Below, one piece after another: positions 16,997-26,371 of a DNA stretch of 46,290 nt. The stretch is from the NCBI GenBank assembly GCA_017404985.1, contig JAFRBK010000038.1, positions 1 through 46,290 of the forward strand, in the 5' to 3' direction. Under the pieces are notes generated by a model, which did no database searches, was not told the DNA's origin, and saw only the letters and a list, made by a program, of their open reading frames with translations. Each line of letters begins with the position of its first letter. The first letter of the stretch is position 1. The translations under genes and the position numbers were made by a program. Origin of the DNA: Clostridia bacterium (lineage in GTDB: Bacteria > Bacillota > Clostridia > Christensenellales > Aristaeellaceae).

Positions 16997-18063
16997 TGCC
17001 CCTTCTCCAGGGCTTCCCACAGGCCGTTCAGGTAGGCGGCGCCCAGGGCGCGGTCATACAGCCCGTAGCCGGGGCGGCCCTTCTCGTCCCAGATCATGCG
17101 CCCGTGGTCGGGGCGGATGTAGGTGTCGGGGCAGGTCTCGTGGATCGCCTTCATGATCTCGTACAGGTCCAGGTCCCCGGTGCAGGAGAGGTGCGCGGCC
17201 TCCCGGAAGTGGTGCGGCCCTAAGTACTTGACGTTCCGCACGTGCATGGCGCCGATGCGGTTCATGGACCCAAAGTGCCGGATGATGGCGGGGATGTCGT
17301 TGTCGGGGTTCGATCCCAGCGACCCGGTGCACAGGCACAGGGTGTTGGCGGGGCTGTCGTGCAGGGCGACCATCTTGTCGAAGTCCTCCTGGCTGTGGGT
17401 GATCCGCGGCAGCCCGAAGATGGGCCATGCGGGGTCGTCCGGGTGGCAGGCCATGCGCACGCCGGCCTCCTCGCACACCGGGATCACCGCGTCCAGGAAG
17501 TACTTGAAGTTCTTTCTCAGATCATCCGGCCCGATGTTCTCGTACTGCTTCAGGGTCGTCTCCAGCAGCGCCAGCCGCTCCGGCTCCCATCCGGGCAGGG
17601 TGAAGCCCTGGCTGTCCTCCGCGGTCTTGCGGACGATCTCCAGCGGCCCCATCTCGCCCAGGTCCTTCTCGTCGAAGTACAGGCTGTTGCTGCCGTCCTC
17701 GGGGATCACCCGGGCCAGGTCCGTGCGCAGCCAGTCGAACACCGGCATGAAGTTGTAGATGATGACCTTCACGCCCTGCCGCGCCAGCATGCGGATCGTG
17801 GAGATGTAGTTGGCGATGTATTCCTCCCGGGAGGGGAGGCCCATCTTGATGTCCTCGTGGACGTTGACGCTCTCGATGACCTCGATCTCCAGCCCGGCCT
17901 CGTTGACCTCCTTCTTCAGGGCGGCGAACTCCGCCTCCGGCCAGTCGACGCCGGCGGGCTTGTCCAGCAGGCCCATGAGCCCCGTCATGCCCGGGATCTG
18001 TTTGATGTACTTCAGGGGAATGGGGTCGATGTCCCGGCCGTACCAGCGGAATGTCATTTTCAT
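16993..18063 (-). CDS. uxuA: Mannonate dehydratase
   Basis: This 356-residue enzyme of the hexuronate pathway converts D-mannonate to 2-keto-3-deoxygluconate (EC 4.2.1.8). The family opening [25 protein letters not shown] is present. So are the metal-binding residues in [29 protein letters not shown] and [13 protein letters not shown]. Length matches UxuA. It is preceded 39 nt upstream by the ABC exporter subunit and overlaps the histidine phosphatase gene by 4 nt. No uxuB, uxaC or kdgK is in the window, so the rest of the glucuronate route must lie elsewhere. Confidence 0.93.
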   Translation of the reverse strand: MKMTFRWYGRDIDPIPLKYIKQIPGMTGLMGLLDKPAGVDWPEAEFAALKKEVNEAGLEIEVIESVNVHEDIKMGLPSREEYIANYISTIRMLARQGVKVIIYNFMPVFDWLRTDLARVIPEDGSNSLYFDEKDLGEMGPLEIVRKTAEDSQGFTLPGWEPERLALLETTLKQYENIGPDDLRKNFKYFLDAVIPVCEEAGVRMACHPDDPAWPIFGLPRITHSQEDFDKMVALHDSPANTLCLCTGSLGSNPDNDIPAIIRHFGSMNRIGAMHVRNVKYLGPHHFREAAHLSCTGDLDLYEIMKAIHETCPDTYIRPDHGRMIWDEKGRPGYGLYDRALGAAYLNGLWEALEKGQ

Positions 18064-18102
18064 GGTGATACCCTCCTATTCTTCATGGCATATGGCCAAA
18101 GT

Positions 18103-19851
18103 TTACGATGCGAACTGGCTGTTGTACAGGTTCGCGTAGAACCCGTCCTTCTTAAGCAGCTCCTCGTGGCTGCCCTGCTCGACGATCCGCCCGTCCCGCA
18201 TGGCGAGGATCACGTCCGCTTCCCGGATGGTGGACAGCCGATGGGCGACGATGAAGGTGGTCCGCCCCTCCATCATGGCGGTGAAGGCCTGCTGGATCTT
18301 CGCCTCCGTCCGCGTGTCGATGGAGGAGGTCGCCTCGTCCAGGATCAGCATCGGCGGCAGCCGCAGCATGATCCGCGCGATGCACAGAAGCTGCTTCTGC
18401 CCCTGGGAGAGCTGCCCGCCGTCCTCGCCGATCACGGTGTCGTATCCCTGGGGCAGGCGGCGGATGAAGCTATGGGCGTGGGCGGCCTTGCAGGCGGCGA
18501 GGACCTCCTCGTCCGTGGCGTCCGGCTTGCCCAGGGTCAGGTTCTCCCGGATGGTGCCGGTGCGGAGCCACGTGTCCTGTAGCACCATGCCGTAGGCGCC
18601 CCGCAGGCTCCTCCGGGTGATGCGGCGGATGTCCGTGCCCTCGGCGCGGATCGCCCCCGCCTGCACGTCATAGAAGCGCATCAAAAGGTTAATCAGGGTG
18701 GTCTTCCCGCATCCCGTGGGCCCGACGATGGCGACGCGGGAGCCGGGCGGAACGTCCAGGCTCAGCCCGGTAATCAAGGGCCGCTCCGGCACATAGGAGA
18801 AGGCCACGCCGTCGATCGTCACGTGCCCCGCCACGTCCTTCAGCACCCGCGCGTCCGGCGCGTCCGGCTCCTCCGCCGGCTCGGCGATCAGGTCGAAGAT
18901 CCGCTCCGCGCAGGCCAGCGCGTTCTGCAGCTCGGTCACCACGCCGCTGATTTCGTTGAAGGGCTTGGTGTACTGGTTCGCGTAGGAAAGCAGCGCGGAG
19001 AGGCTGCCGACGGTGAAGGCCCCGCCGCTCCCCAGGCACACCAGCGCCCCGGTCAGCGCCACCGCCGCGTAGACCACGTTGTTGACGAAGCGGGTGCAGG
19101 GGTTGGTGAGGGATGAGAAGAACACCGCCTTCAGCGAGCACTCCGCCAGCCGTTCGTTGATCCCGTCGAAGGCCTCCCGGCTCTTCTCCTCCCGGCCGAA
19201 GGCCCGGACCACCTTCTGGTTCCCCAGCATCTCGTCGATGAAGGCGGTCTGCGCCCCCCGGGCCTCGCTCTGGTCGCTGAAGAAGCGGTAGGTGTGCCCC
19301 GCGATGAATTTCGCCACCACGAAGCTCAGCGGCGTCAGCAGCACGACCACGGCGGCGATGCCGGGCCGGATGGCCAGCATGAACCCCAGCGTTCCCAGGA
19401 TCGTGGCCGCGCCGGTGAACAGCTGGCTGAACCCCAGCAAAAGCCCGTCCGCGAACTGGTCCACGTCGGCGATCACCCGGCTCACGATCTCCCCGGTGGG
19501 GTGCGCGTCGAGATAGGAAAGCGGCAGCACCTGCAGCCGCCGGAAGGCCCGGGACCGCACGTCCCGGATCACCTGGTAGGTAATCCGGTTGTTGATCGTA
19601 TTGTTCAGCCACTGGATGCCGGCGGTGGCCCCGGCGATGATCCCGATCGTCGTCAGCAGCTTCCCGACGGCCTCCAGGTCGACCTGCCCGGGGCCGATGA
19701 TCCGGTCAATGGCCCGCCCCACCAGCACGGGGATGTACAGCGTCCCCGCCACGGCGGCGGCGGAAAGCAGGATGCTGGCCGCCACCAGCGCCCGGTAGGG
19801 CCGCAGATATTGCAGCACCTTTTTCGCGGTGCCCTTCTGAGCTTTTTTCAT
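18103..19851 (-). CDS. Heterodimeric ABC exporter subunit B (membrane-ATPase fusion)
   Basis: This 582-residue half-transporter has six membrane helices (about residues 20-300) and then an ATPase domain with Walker A GPTGCGKTT, Q-loop, signature LSQGQKQ, Walker B MLILDEATS and the H-loop histidine in IVAHRLS. The signature is degenerate (LSQGQ, not LSGGQ) while the Walker B glutamate is intact. This mirrors the partner encoded upstream, so the pair should form one active and one degenerate ATP site, as in TM287/288- or BmrCD-type exporters. Starts and stops overlap by 4 nt, indicating equimolar synthesis. Substrate is unknown (drug, lipid or peptide). Confidence 0.9.
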   Translation of the reverse strand: MKKAQKGTAKKVLQYLRPYRALVAASILLSAAAVAGTLYIPVLVGRAIDRIIGPGQVDLEAVGKLLTTIGIIAGATAGIQWLNNTINNRITYQVIRDVRSRAFRRLQVLPLSYLDAHPTGEIVSRVIADVDQFADGLLLGFSQLFTGAATILGTLGFMLAIRPGIAAVVVLLTPLSFVVAKFIAGHTYRFFSDQSEARGAQTAFIDEMLGNQKVVRAFGREEKSREAFDGINERLAECSLKAVFFSSLTNPCTRFVNNVVYAAVALTGALVCLGSGGAFTVGSLSALLSYANQYTKPFNEISGVVTELQNALACAERIFDLIAEPAEEPDAPDARVLKDVAGHVTIDGVAFSYVPERPLITGLSLDVPPGSRVAIVGPTGCGKTTLINLLMRFYDVQAGAIRAEGTDIRRITRRSLRGAYGMVLQDTWLRTGTIRENLTLGKPDATDEEVLAACKAAHAHSFIRRLPQGYDTVIGEDGGQLSQGQKQLLCIARIMLRLPPMLILDEATSSIDTRTEAKIQQAFTAMMEGRTTFIVAHRLSTIREADVILAMRDGRIVEQGSHEELLKKDGFYANLYNSQFAS

Positions 19852-21551
19852 GCGCCCTCCTTCCGGAACTGGGAGTCGTGGATCTCCCGGTACACGGGGC
19901 AGGAGGCCATCAGCTCCTCGTGGCGGCCGATGCCCGCCACCTTCCCGTCGTCCAGCACGACGATCTTCTCCGCGTGCCGGATGGAGCTCGTCCGCTGGCT
20001 CACGATGAACACGGTCCCCGGATACCCCTTCAGCGCCTTGCGCAGCGCCGCGTCCGTGGCGAAGTCCAGGGCCGATGAGCTGTCGTCCAGGATCAGGATG
20101 TCAGGCCTGCGCACCAGCGCCCGCGCGATGGTCAGCCGCTGCCGCTGCCCGCCGGAGAGGTTCCGCCCGCCCTGCTCGATGGCCCCGTCCAGCCCGCCCT
20201 TGGCGTCTATCACGTCCAGGGCCTGGGCGGCCTCCGCGGCGGCGAGCATCTCCGCGTCCGTGGCGTCCTCCCGGCCCCACATAAGGTTCTCCCGGATGCT
20301 GCCCTTGAAGAGCACGGCCTTCTGCGGCACGATGCCGATCCGCCGGCGCAGCTCTGCGCCCTCCCAGCTCCGCACGTCCCGCCCGCCGACGAGCACCTGC
20401 CCCTCCGTCACGTCGTAGAAGCGGGGGATCAGGCTGACCAGCGTCGACTTGCCGCTGCCGGTGCCGCCGATGACGCCGACGGTTTCCCCGGGCGCCACCT
20501 GCAGGCACACGTCCGTCAGGGACTCGTCCGCCCCCTCGCTGTACCGGATCCCCGCGTGCCGGAACTCCACCTGCCACTTCGGGTCGCCCGCCTCCAGGCC
20601 TTCGATGACCTCTTCCCCGGCGGGCAGGTCCAGCACCGCCTGGATCCGCTTCCCGCAGGCGACGGATTTGGTGATGTTGATGATCAGGTTCGCCATCTTG
20701 ATCAGCTCGACCAGGATCTGGCTCATGTAGTTGTACAGGGCCACCACGGCCCCCTGGGTGATCGCCCCGGCTTCCACCCGCATCGCCCCGGTCCGCACCA
20801 GCATTACGATGGCCAAATTAATAATGACATAGGTCACCGGGTTCATCAGGGCGCTGATCCGCCCCACGTATTTCTGCAGCCCGGTCAGGGCTTCGTTCTT
20901 CTCGTCGAAGGCGCGGGTCTCGTCCTCCTCCTTGCCGAAGGCCCGCAGCACCCGTACGCCGGTCAGGTTCTCCCGCGTGAGGCCCAGCACCTTATCCAGC
21001 CCGCTCTGCACCTTCCGGTAGAGCGGGATGCTGGCAAGCATGATCCCGAACACGACCAGGCTCAGCGCGGGGATCGCCACCGCGAACCACACCGCCGCCT
21101 CCCCGTCGATCGTGAAGGCCATCACCATCGCCCCGAACACCACGAAGGGGGAGCGCAGAAGCAGCCGCAGCGTCAGGTTCAGCCCGGTCTGCACCTGGTT
21201 CATGTCGCTGGTCATCCGCGTCACCAGGGTGGGGATGCCGGTCCGGTCCAGCTGGGCGTAGGTGAAGCGCTGGATGTGGGCCCACAGCGCGCTCCGCAGC
21301 TTCTTCACGAAGCCCACGGAGGCCCGGGCGGCGAAGTACTGCGCCGTCACGGAGCAGCCGAGGCCGATCAGCCCCAGCGCCACCAGGATCCCGCAGTATT
21401 TCAGGATCAGCCCCTTGTCCTCCCCGCCGATGCCCTGGTCGATGATCGCTGCCACCACCAGGGGCACGGCCAGCTCGAACCCCGCCTCCAGCAGCTTGAA
21501 CAGCGGCCCCAGCACGGTCTCTTTTTTATAGTCCTTCAGATATTTCCACAT
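19848..21551 (-). CDS. Heterodimeric ABC exporter subunit A (degenerate Walker B)
   Basis: This 567-residue half-transporter has six membrane helices and then an ATPase domain with Walker A GGTGSGKST and a canonical signature LSGGQRQRL. Walker B reads ILILDDSSS: the catalytic glutamate is replaced by aspartate and the H-loop reads IVSQRTS. Its LSGGQ motif would complete the catalytic site with the partner's LDEATS, while its own Walker motifs face the partner's LSQGQ. It overlaps the upstream HExxH gene by 26 nt and the downstream partner by 4 nt. No N-terminal C39 peptidase domain is present, so it is not a double-glycine peptide processor. Confidence 0.9.
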   Translation of the reverse strand: MWKYLKDYKKETVLGPLFKLLEAGFELAVPLVVAAIIDQGIGGEDKGLILKYCGILVALGLIGLGCSVTAQYFAARASVGFVKKLRSALWAHIQRFTYAQLDRTGIPTLVTRMTSDMNQVQTGLNLTLRLLLRSPFVVFGAMVMAFTIDGEAAVWFAVAIPALSLVVFGIMLASIPLYRKVQSGLDKVLGLTRENLTGVRVLRAFGKEEDETRAFDEKNEALTGLQKYVGRISALMNPVTYVIINLAIVMLVRTGAMRVEAGAITQGAVVALYNYMSQILVELIKMANLIINITKSVACGKRIQAVLDLPAGEEVIEGLEAGDPKWQVEFRHAGIRYSEGADESLTDVCLQVAPGETVGVIGGTGSGKSTLVSLIPRFYDVTEGQVLVGGRDVRSWEGAELRRRIGIVPQKAVLFKGSIRENLMWGREDATDAEMLAAAEAAQALDVIDAKGGLDGAIEQGGRNLSGGQRQRLTIARALVRRPDILILDDSSSALDFATDAALRKALKGYPGTVFIVSQRTSSIRHAEKIVVLDDGKVAGIGRHEELMASCPVYREIHDSQFRKEGA

Positions 21552-22404
21552 GTATCGCTCCTGACCATTCCGCCTGCCGTTTCTCCAGCGTCTCCGCCAG
21601 GCTGTAGGCGTCCGCCGCCCCCGCGGCCGCCTCCGCGAACCGGGGCAGCAGCCCGTGAATCCTCCGGGCGAGCGCCTCCGGCGTCTCCGTATATATGCTC
21701 AGCCGGCCCCCGATCCATTCCCCGTCCCGGATGCCCAGCACCCGCTCCGCGAGCTGCGGGTCGTACCGGCCGAAGGCGGCGAAGAGCCCCGCGGCGTCCG
21801 CCACCAGCTCGTCCCACACGGCCTCCTTCTGCTCCGGGTACAACCGCCGGCAGAGGTAGTGCGTGCACTCGTGGGTTTTCCGGATCGTAAGGCTCTTCTC
21901 CAGCCACTCTGGCTCGGAAAGCCCCGCCTCCGCCGCCGGCACCGCGCTGTAGGGCCCCGTGGAGAGGATGATCAGGGTCTCCGTGTATGCCGCCTTGTCC
22001 GCCTGGAAGGCCTGAAAGGCCGCCTGCCATTCCCCGGGCGCGGGGTCCGGGTGCGCCGCGTGCCATCCGGCGATGAAGTCGTCCACCTTCCCCCGGTTGA
22101 TGATCCCGCTCACGTGCACGGCCCCCTGGGTTTCCGGAATCTCCACGTCCTCGCACCGCCAGCACATGATCTTCAGGAAGGTCTCGAAGTCCTTCCGCTT
22201 GCCCAGCGTCACGGCCCATACGTCCCCCGCCGGCGTGTGCTCCAGCGTGCAGCAGTCCCTGTCGCTGCCGGTGAAGTGGCTAAGGTCCTCCGGCGGCCGG
22301 ATCCCCCGCAGCACGGCGTCCCTGTATTTCTCCGTCCCCCCGGGCCCGGGGGCGATGTTCAGCTGCGGATATGTCTCCGCCAGCTTCCTCAGCATCTCCT
22401 TCAT
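21526..22404 (-). CDS. Uncharacterised protein with HExxH metal-site motif
   Basis: This 292-residue soluble protein has no signal peptide or membrane helix, and I do not recognise the family. It contains KTHECTHYLC (His178, Glu179, His182), a zinc-metalloprotease type HExxH, followed 16 residues later by DELVADAAG (Glu199, Asp203), which could provide the third ligand. The N-terminal half has several Cys and His residues (DRDCCTLEH, MCWRCEDVE). It overlaps the MscS gene by 4 nt (ATGA) and runs 26 nt into the ABC exporter, so it is translationally coupled on both sides. A cytoplasmic metallopeptidase or metal-dependent hydrolase is possible. The motif is seen; catalysis is inference. Confidence 0.75.
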   Translation of the reverse strand: MKEMLRKLAETYPQLNIAPGPGGTEKYRDAVLRGIRPPEDLSHFTGSDRDCCTLEHTPAGDVWAVTLGKRKDFETFLKIMCWRCEDVEIPETQGAVHVSGIINRGKVDDFIAGWHAAHPDPAPGEWQAAFQAFQADKAAYTETLIILSTGPYSAVPAAEAGLSEPEWLEKSLTIRKTHECTHYLCRRLYPEQKEAVWDELVADAAGLFAAFGRYDPQLAERVLGIRDGEWIGGRLSIYTETPEALARRIHGLLPRFAEAAAGAADAYSLAETLEKRQAEWSGAIHVEISEGL

Positions 22405-25388
22405 CCGATCGGGATTCCCTCCTGCTCAAACAGGGCCTTCAGCGCCCGGTTCATCTTCCGCCGCGCCCGGCCCAGGTCCTTCTCCGCGCATTCCGCCGCG
22501 ATGGTGATGGTCATGGTCCCCTTTTTGATCGCCGTGATCCCCCGGAAGCCCGGCGTCCCGATGATCTCGGGAATCGCTTCGCCCACCCGCGGCAGCTCCC
22601 GGGCCATCAGGGCCTCCAGGTCCGCCGCCTGGATATTCAGCGGAATGTCGAAGTCCGCCGTCAGCGTTGAGGTGTAGCGGCTCATGTTGATCACGTTGTG
22701 AATCTCGTGGTTGTTGACGATCAGGATGTTGTTGTCCTCGCTCCGGATCTTCATGCTCCGCACGCCGATCTCCGCGATGGTCCCCCGGAAGTTGTTGATG
22801 CTGACGATGTCGCCGACCCCGTAGTCCCCCTCGAACACGATGCCGATCCCCGCCAGGATGTCCGCCATCAGGTCCCGGGCCCCCAGGCTCACCGCCAGGC
22901 TGAGCAGCCCCACCGAGGCCAGCAGCGTGTTCGTGTCCACGCCCAGGTAGCTGAAGATGTAGTAGGCCGCCGCCATCACGATCACGTATTCGAACAGGTT
23001 GTCCGCCAGCCGGCAGATGGTCTCCCCCTTGGCCCGCGTCATGCGCACTGCGATCATGAAAACCGCCTTCCCGACGAGCCACGCGAACACCGCCAGGCAT
23101 ACCACCGCCAGGCACGCGGTGATCGAGAACAGGTTGAACCCCCGCGTCCATTCCCCCGCGAACACGAAGCTGAGCACCGCGTTCTCGCTCAGCGCCCCGT
23201 GCCCCGAGGCGGAGATCATCAGGTATACCACCAGCACCCCCAGCAGGATCTGGAACATCCGGTGCGCCTTCTGCTCCGGCATCAGTTTGCCCCATTCCAC
23301 GGCCAGCTTCGTGCCGGCAGGGGCCCCCTGCCGCGCCGATGCCTGCCCGGAGAGGAAGCTGGCATGGTCGTATCCCCGCAGCAGGAACCAGGCCATCACG
23401 CCCCAGAGCACCGCGAAGGCCGCCCCCGCGATCCCGGCGTAGGCCATCCCCGTCCGGAAGATCCCGGCCTCGTCCTGCACCAGGCAGAACACGCTCCCCG
23501 CGATCTCCCGGCTGATGCCGTAGCACGGGTCCCCGTCCATCCGGAAGAAGTTCATCCGCGGCGCGCTGTCCGGAATCCCCAGGGAGCGGGTGCTCCTGCC
23601 CTCCAGGTCCTTCCGGCTGGAGGACACCACCTGCCCGTCCTGAATCTCGAGGATCGTCACCTTGCCGTCCGTCAGCTTGGGATAGATCCGCGCCCGGTTG
23701 TCCGTCAGCCGCGACTGCATGATCACGTTCTCGTTCACCGCGATCAGCAGCACGCCGAACCGGTCCTTCCGGATCGGATACCGCACGCCGATCATCTGGT
23801 GCGTCTCCCCGGTCACGGCGTTGTATTCCGTCCCGTGCACCACGTAGGGAATCCCCTTCAGAATCCGCCGGAAGTCGGAGGTGGATACCTCCGGGTCCTC
23901 CGGCAGCACGAAGTCGATGTAGTCCCGGCTGCAGGCCGTCTGCCGCCCCTCCTCGTCGAACACGATGATGAAGTCCGCTTCGATCACCCGGGCGATCTCC
24001 GCCAGCTTCTCCCGCTCCGCCAGGGAAGGGGTGGCGCTCAGCTGCTCCGCGATCCGGTTTCCGAAGTAGATGTACCATTCAATCTCCTGCTGCCGGGTGT
24101 TTTCGTCCCGGGCGGCCTCGGCCTCCAGCTGCACCTCCAGCCCCAGAAACACCCCGTCCGCGTCCTCGCTCAGGTGGTGCATGGTCTGCAAAGACCGGAT
24201 GAAAAAGGCCGCCCCCGTCACCAGCACGGTCGCCAGGATCCCCGCCCGCAGGGCCACCTTCCGCACCCGTGTGGGCGCATACCGGATCTTCTGTTCCTCC
24301 GTAAGCTTCCGTGCCCCCGCCAGCTTCCGCAAAGACACCACCCACGTCACCAAAACCACCAGCAGCAGCATTACCAGCAGGAGCATCGTCACCATCCGGT
24401 CGATCCCCTGGGCCGCCAGGGCTTCCGTGGGCTCGCAGTATACTGCCGTCAGGTTGATCGGTTCCAGCGGTACGGGAAACAGCCGCATGGCCTCCGGCCG
24501 GCGGATCTCGATGCTTTCCTTCTTCAGGTCCTCCGGCGTGAGCCCCAAATCCGCGAGGCTCCCGTACCCCGCCAGCCCCGGCGTCGCATGCACGAATCCC
24601 AGGTCCGGCCGCGGCGTGGAAACCAGAAACAGTTCCCCTTCGTAGGCCCGCCCGATGGTATCGATCAGCAGGTCCAGGTCCAGCTGCGCCTGCAGGTATT
24701 CCAGATATTCCTCATAGGGGGTCCAGTCCACATAGTACCATTCCCCCGCAATCTTTCCGCTCGTCACCAGCACCAGCGGATGGTTCCCGTCGGCGCCCAG
24801 GTCCGCCCTGTCCGTCCAGTCGCCGTCTTCCGGGATTGCCCCGTCCTGTGGATCGCTCCCGCTGGCGGGGGGATTGTTTGCCTGCGGATTGCTCTCGTTG
24901 GCTTGCGTGTTTGCTTTCTGGTTGCCCTCATTGGCTCCCTGGTCGGCAAGCTCGTGCTGGGTATATTCCTGCCGGACCATCTCCGCCGTGAGCGCCGGAA
25001 ACCGATCCGCCATTTCGCCCGGAATGTCCACTCCGCTGTCTGTCACCCGCGCCACAAACCCGTCCTCGAACAGCCGCTGCCCCCGGTATTCCCCCTCCTG
25101 CACCTGGTCCTGCAGGGACAGGGACATCACCTGCACCGTGGCATTCAGGTCCCGGTAAAACCAGCTTCCGATCTCCCGGGCGTCATTCTCGAAGGTATCC
25201 AGCGTCTTCCGGATGCCCTGGGTGCTCATTTCCCGGTCGCTTTTCAGCTCCTCCCGGAAAACCCACCCTTCCGCCGCCAGGATTACTCCCGTAAAAACCG
25301 CCAGCAGCAGAAGCATCAGCAGGAGGGACTGCCGCAACAGATGCTTGGGGCTTTTTCCCGCCGACTCTGGCTGCCTGGGGCTGGTCAT
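22401..25388 (-). CDS. Dual-sensor MscS-family mechanosensitive channel
   Basis: The product is 995 residues. A membrane helix (about 18-42) is followed by a large extracytoplasmic Cache-like region (about 45-330). That region is interrupted by an Asn/Gln/Ala-rich linker near 150-178 with repeated QAN/ANES units. Helices follow near 335-352 and 377-398, then a second extracytoplasmic sensor-like region (about 400-640) and further helices. The C-terminal MscS pore and beta domain includes LLSLAVSLGARDLMAD and EGDYGVGDIVSI. MscS channels release ions under membrane tension; the two sensor-like outer domains suggest ligand input. It is the first gene of the operon, with GGAGGG as binding site, and its last 4 nt overlap the next gene. 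Confidence 0.85.
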   Translation of the reverse strand: MTSPRQPESAGKSPKHLLRQSLLLMLLLLAVFTGVILAAEGWVFREELKSDREMSTQGIRKTLDTFENDAREIGSWFYRDLNATVQVMSLSLQDQVQEGEYRGQRLFEDGFVARVTDSGVDIPGEMADRFPALTAEMVRQEYTQHELADQGANEGNQKANTQANESNPQANNPPASGSDPQDGAIPEDGDWTDRADLGADGNHPLVLVTSGKIAGEWYYVDWTPYEEYLEYLQAQLDLDLLIDTIGRAYEGELFLVSTPRPDLGFVHATPGLAGYGSLADLGLTPEDLKKESIEIRRPEAMRLFPVPLEPINLTAVYCEPTEALAAQGIDRMVTMLLLVMLLLVVLVTWVVSLRKLAGARKLTEEQKIRYAPTRVRKVALRAGILATVLVTGAAFFIRSLQTMHHLSEDADGVFLGLEVQLEAEAARDENTRQQEIEWYIYFGNRIAEQLSATPSLAEREKLAEIARVIEADFIIVFDEEGRQTACSRDYIDFVLPEDPEVSTSDFRRILKGIPYVVHGTEYNAVTGETHQMIGVRYPIRKDRFGVLLIAVNENVIMQSRLTDNRARIYPKLTDGKVTILEIQDGQVVSSSRKDLEGRSTRSLGIPDSAPRMNFFRMDGDPCYGISREIAGSVFCLVQDEAGIFRTGMAYAGIAGAAFAVLWGVMAWFLLRGYDHASFLSGQASARQGAPAGTKLAVEWGKLMPEQKAHRMFQILLGVLVVYLMISASGHGALSENAVLSFVFAGEWTRGFNLFSITACLAVVCLAVFAWLVGKAVFMIAVRMTRAKGETICRLADNLFEYVIVMAAAYYIFSYLGVDTNTLLASVGLLSLAVSLGARDLMADILAGIGIVFEGDYGVGDIVSINNFRGTIAEIGVRSMKIRSEDNNILIVNNHEIHNVINMSRYTSTLTADFDIPLNIQAADLEALMARELPRVGEAIPEIIGTPGFRGITAIKKGTMTITIAAECAEKDLGRARRKMNRALKALFEQEGIPIG

Positions 25389-25462
25389 GAATGATCCCTC
25401 CGTTTCCCGGTTCGGGGCAAGTGATGATGGACTTCTTTCTGAAACCGCTTTTTTCTCTCTTC

Positions 25463-25491
25463 AATGTACCATATTCCCGCGCGGATTTCAA
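25463..25491 (-). promoter_or_regulatory. Promoter of the MscS-to-C11 operon
   Basis: On the minus strand TTGAAA (25486-25491) and TACATT (25463-25468) are separated by 17 bp. The -35 box overlaps the end of the upstream hydrolase gene. The leader to the MscS start is about 65 nt. Confidence 0.5.
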
Positions 25492-26261
25492 TCCATGGCC
25501 AGCAGGCCGGCGATGGTTTCCGCGGCGCTGATGCAGGCTTTTCCGTGGGAGGAATCCAGGCGGATGAGGTTCAGCTCCGCCCCGGACTGCCCGTCCGCCG
25601 AGCGGATGACATATTCATCCTCCGCGACGGCGGTGATGGTTTCCCCGTTTTCGCCCCGGAAATCCGGGTCCGCGGCGGAGGCTTCCAGCAGCTCCACAAA
25701 GCTTCGGACGAAATCCGAGGTTCGGTTAAACTTATCGTTGGTGGCAAAAAACAGGATGTCGGTGCCGCCGGCGCCCACGGCCAGCAGGCGGTTGACCCAG
25801 GCGGCCAGAATATCGCGGTCGCTGCCTATTTTCTTGATGTGGACGACGGCGTCAATCAACACCAGGCAGTCCACATCCTGATAATCCATGAACCAGGCGG
25901 TCATGCCGCCGTGGCTGTAAGCGGAGACGATGATGGTTCCGCAGCCGTCCGCCTTTGCGCGGCGGATCAGTTCCATTCCGGTTTCCGCCCGTTCCTGCGC
26001 GGCTTCGTTGCTGTAATCCCGCAGCGCGGAGGGGATGAATTCCGCCCGGAAAACCACCTCCGGAATCGTCCGGCCGTCCACGGGCTGGAAATACAGGTTG
26101 TTGCTGTCGGTGGTCTTATCGTTATCGCCGCCGCAGTGAAGGAAGAACACCCGCTCCGGTGCCGCTGCTTCTGCGGCTTCCGCGGAGGCGCCGGGGCCCC
26201 ATCCCGCGGCAAAAATCAGCACGGCCAGCAGGCAGGCTGCCGCCCTGAATCCGATGCTCAT
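25488..26261 (-). CDS. Secreted alpha/beta-hydrolase-like protein
   Basis: This 257-residue protein has an N-terminal signal sequence (MSIGFRAAACLLAVLIFAAGWGPGASA). The core shows a beta strand followed by a nucleophile elbow (IVSAYSHGGMTAW, Ser in YSHGG). A later acidic strand (CLVLIDAVVHI) and a C-terminal histidine in LDSSHGKACIS complete a possible Ser-Asp-His triad. It resembles lipase/esterase-fold proteins but no specific family is recognised. It is monocistronic, since a promoter for the next operon lies at its 3' end. Confidence 0.65.
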   Translation of the reverse strand: MSIGFRAAACLLAVLIFAAGWGPGASAEAAEAAAPERVFFLHCGGDNDKTTDSNNLYFQPVDGRTIPEVVFRAEFIPSALRDYSNEAAQERAETGMELIRRAKADGCGTIIVSAYSHGGMTAWFMDYQDVDCLVLIDAVVHIKKIGSDRDILAAWVNRLLAVGAGGTDILFFATNDKFNRTSDFVRSFVELLEASAADPDFRGENGETITAVAEDEYVIRSADGQSGAELNLIRLDSSHGKACISAAETIAGLLAMD

Positions 26262-26280
26262 GGGTGTCCCTTCCTTCCAT

Positions 26281-26304
26281 ATAAGCCTCTGAATAAGCCT
26301 CTGA
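26281..26304 (+). repeat. Perfect 12-bp tandem duplication in a 5' leader
   Basis: ATAAGCCTCTGA occurs twice without a gap (26281-26292 and 26293-26304). It lies between the putative -10 box and the start codon of the leftward hydrolase gene, so it lengthens that leader by 12 nt. Confidence 0.8.
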
Positions 26305-26309
26305 ATGAT

Positions 26310-26338
26310 ACTATACAGGAAAACCGATGGAACCGCAA
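26310..26338 (-). promoter_or_regulatory. Possible promoter of the secreted hydrolase gene
   Basis: On the minus strand TTGCGG (26333-26338) and TATAGT (26310-26315) are spaced by 17 bp, about 50 nt upstream of the start at 26261. Confidence 0.4.
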
Positions 26339-26371
26339 TGGAAATCCGGCTTGTTCGTGGGCGGGATCTGG

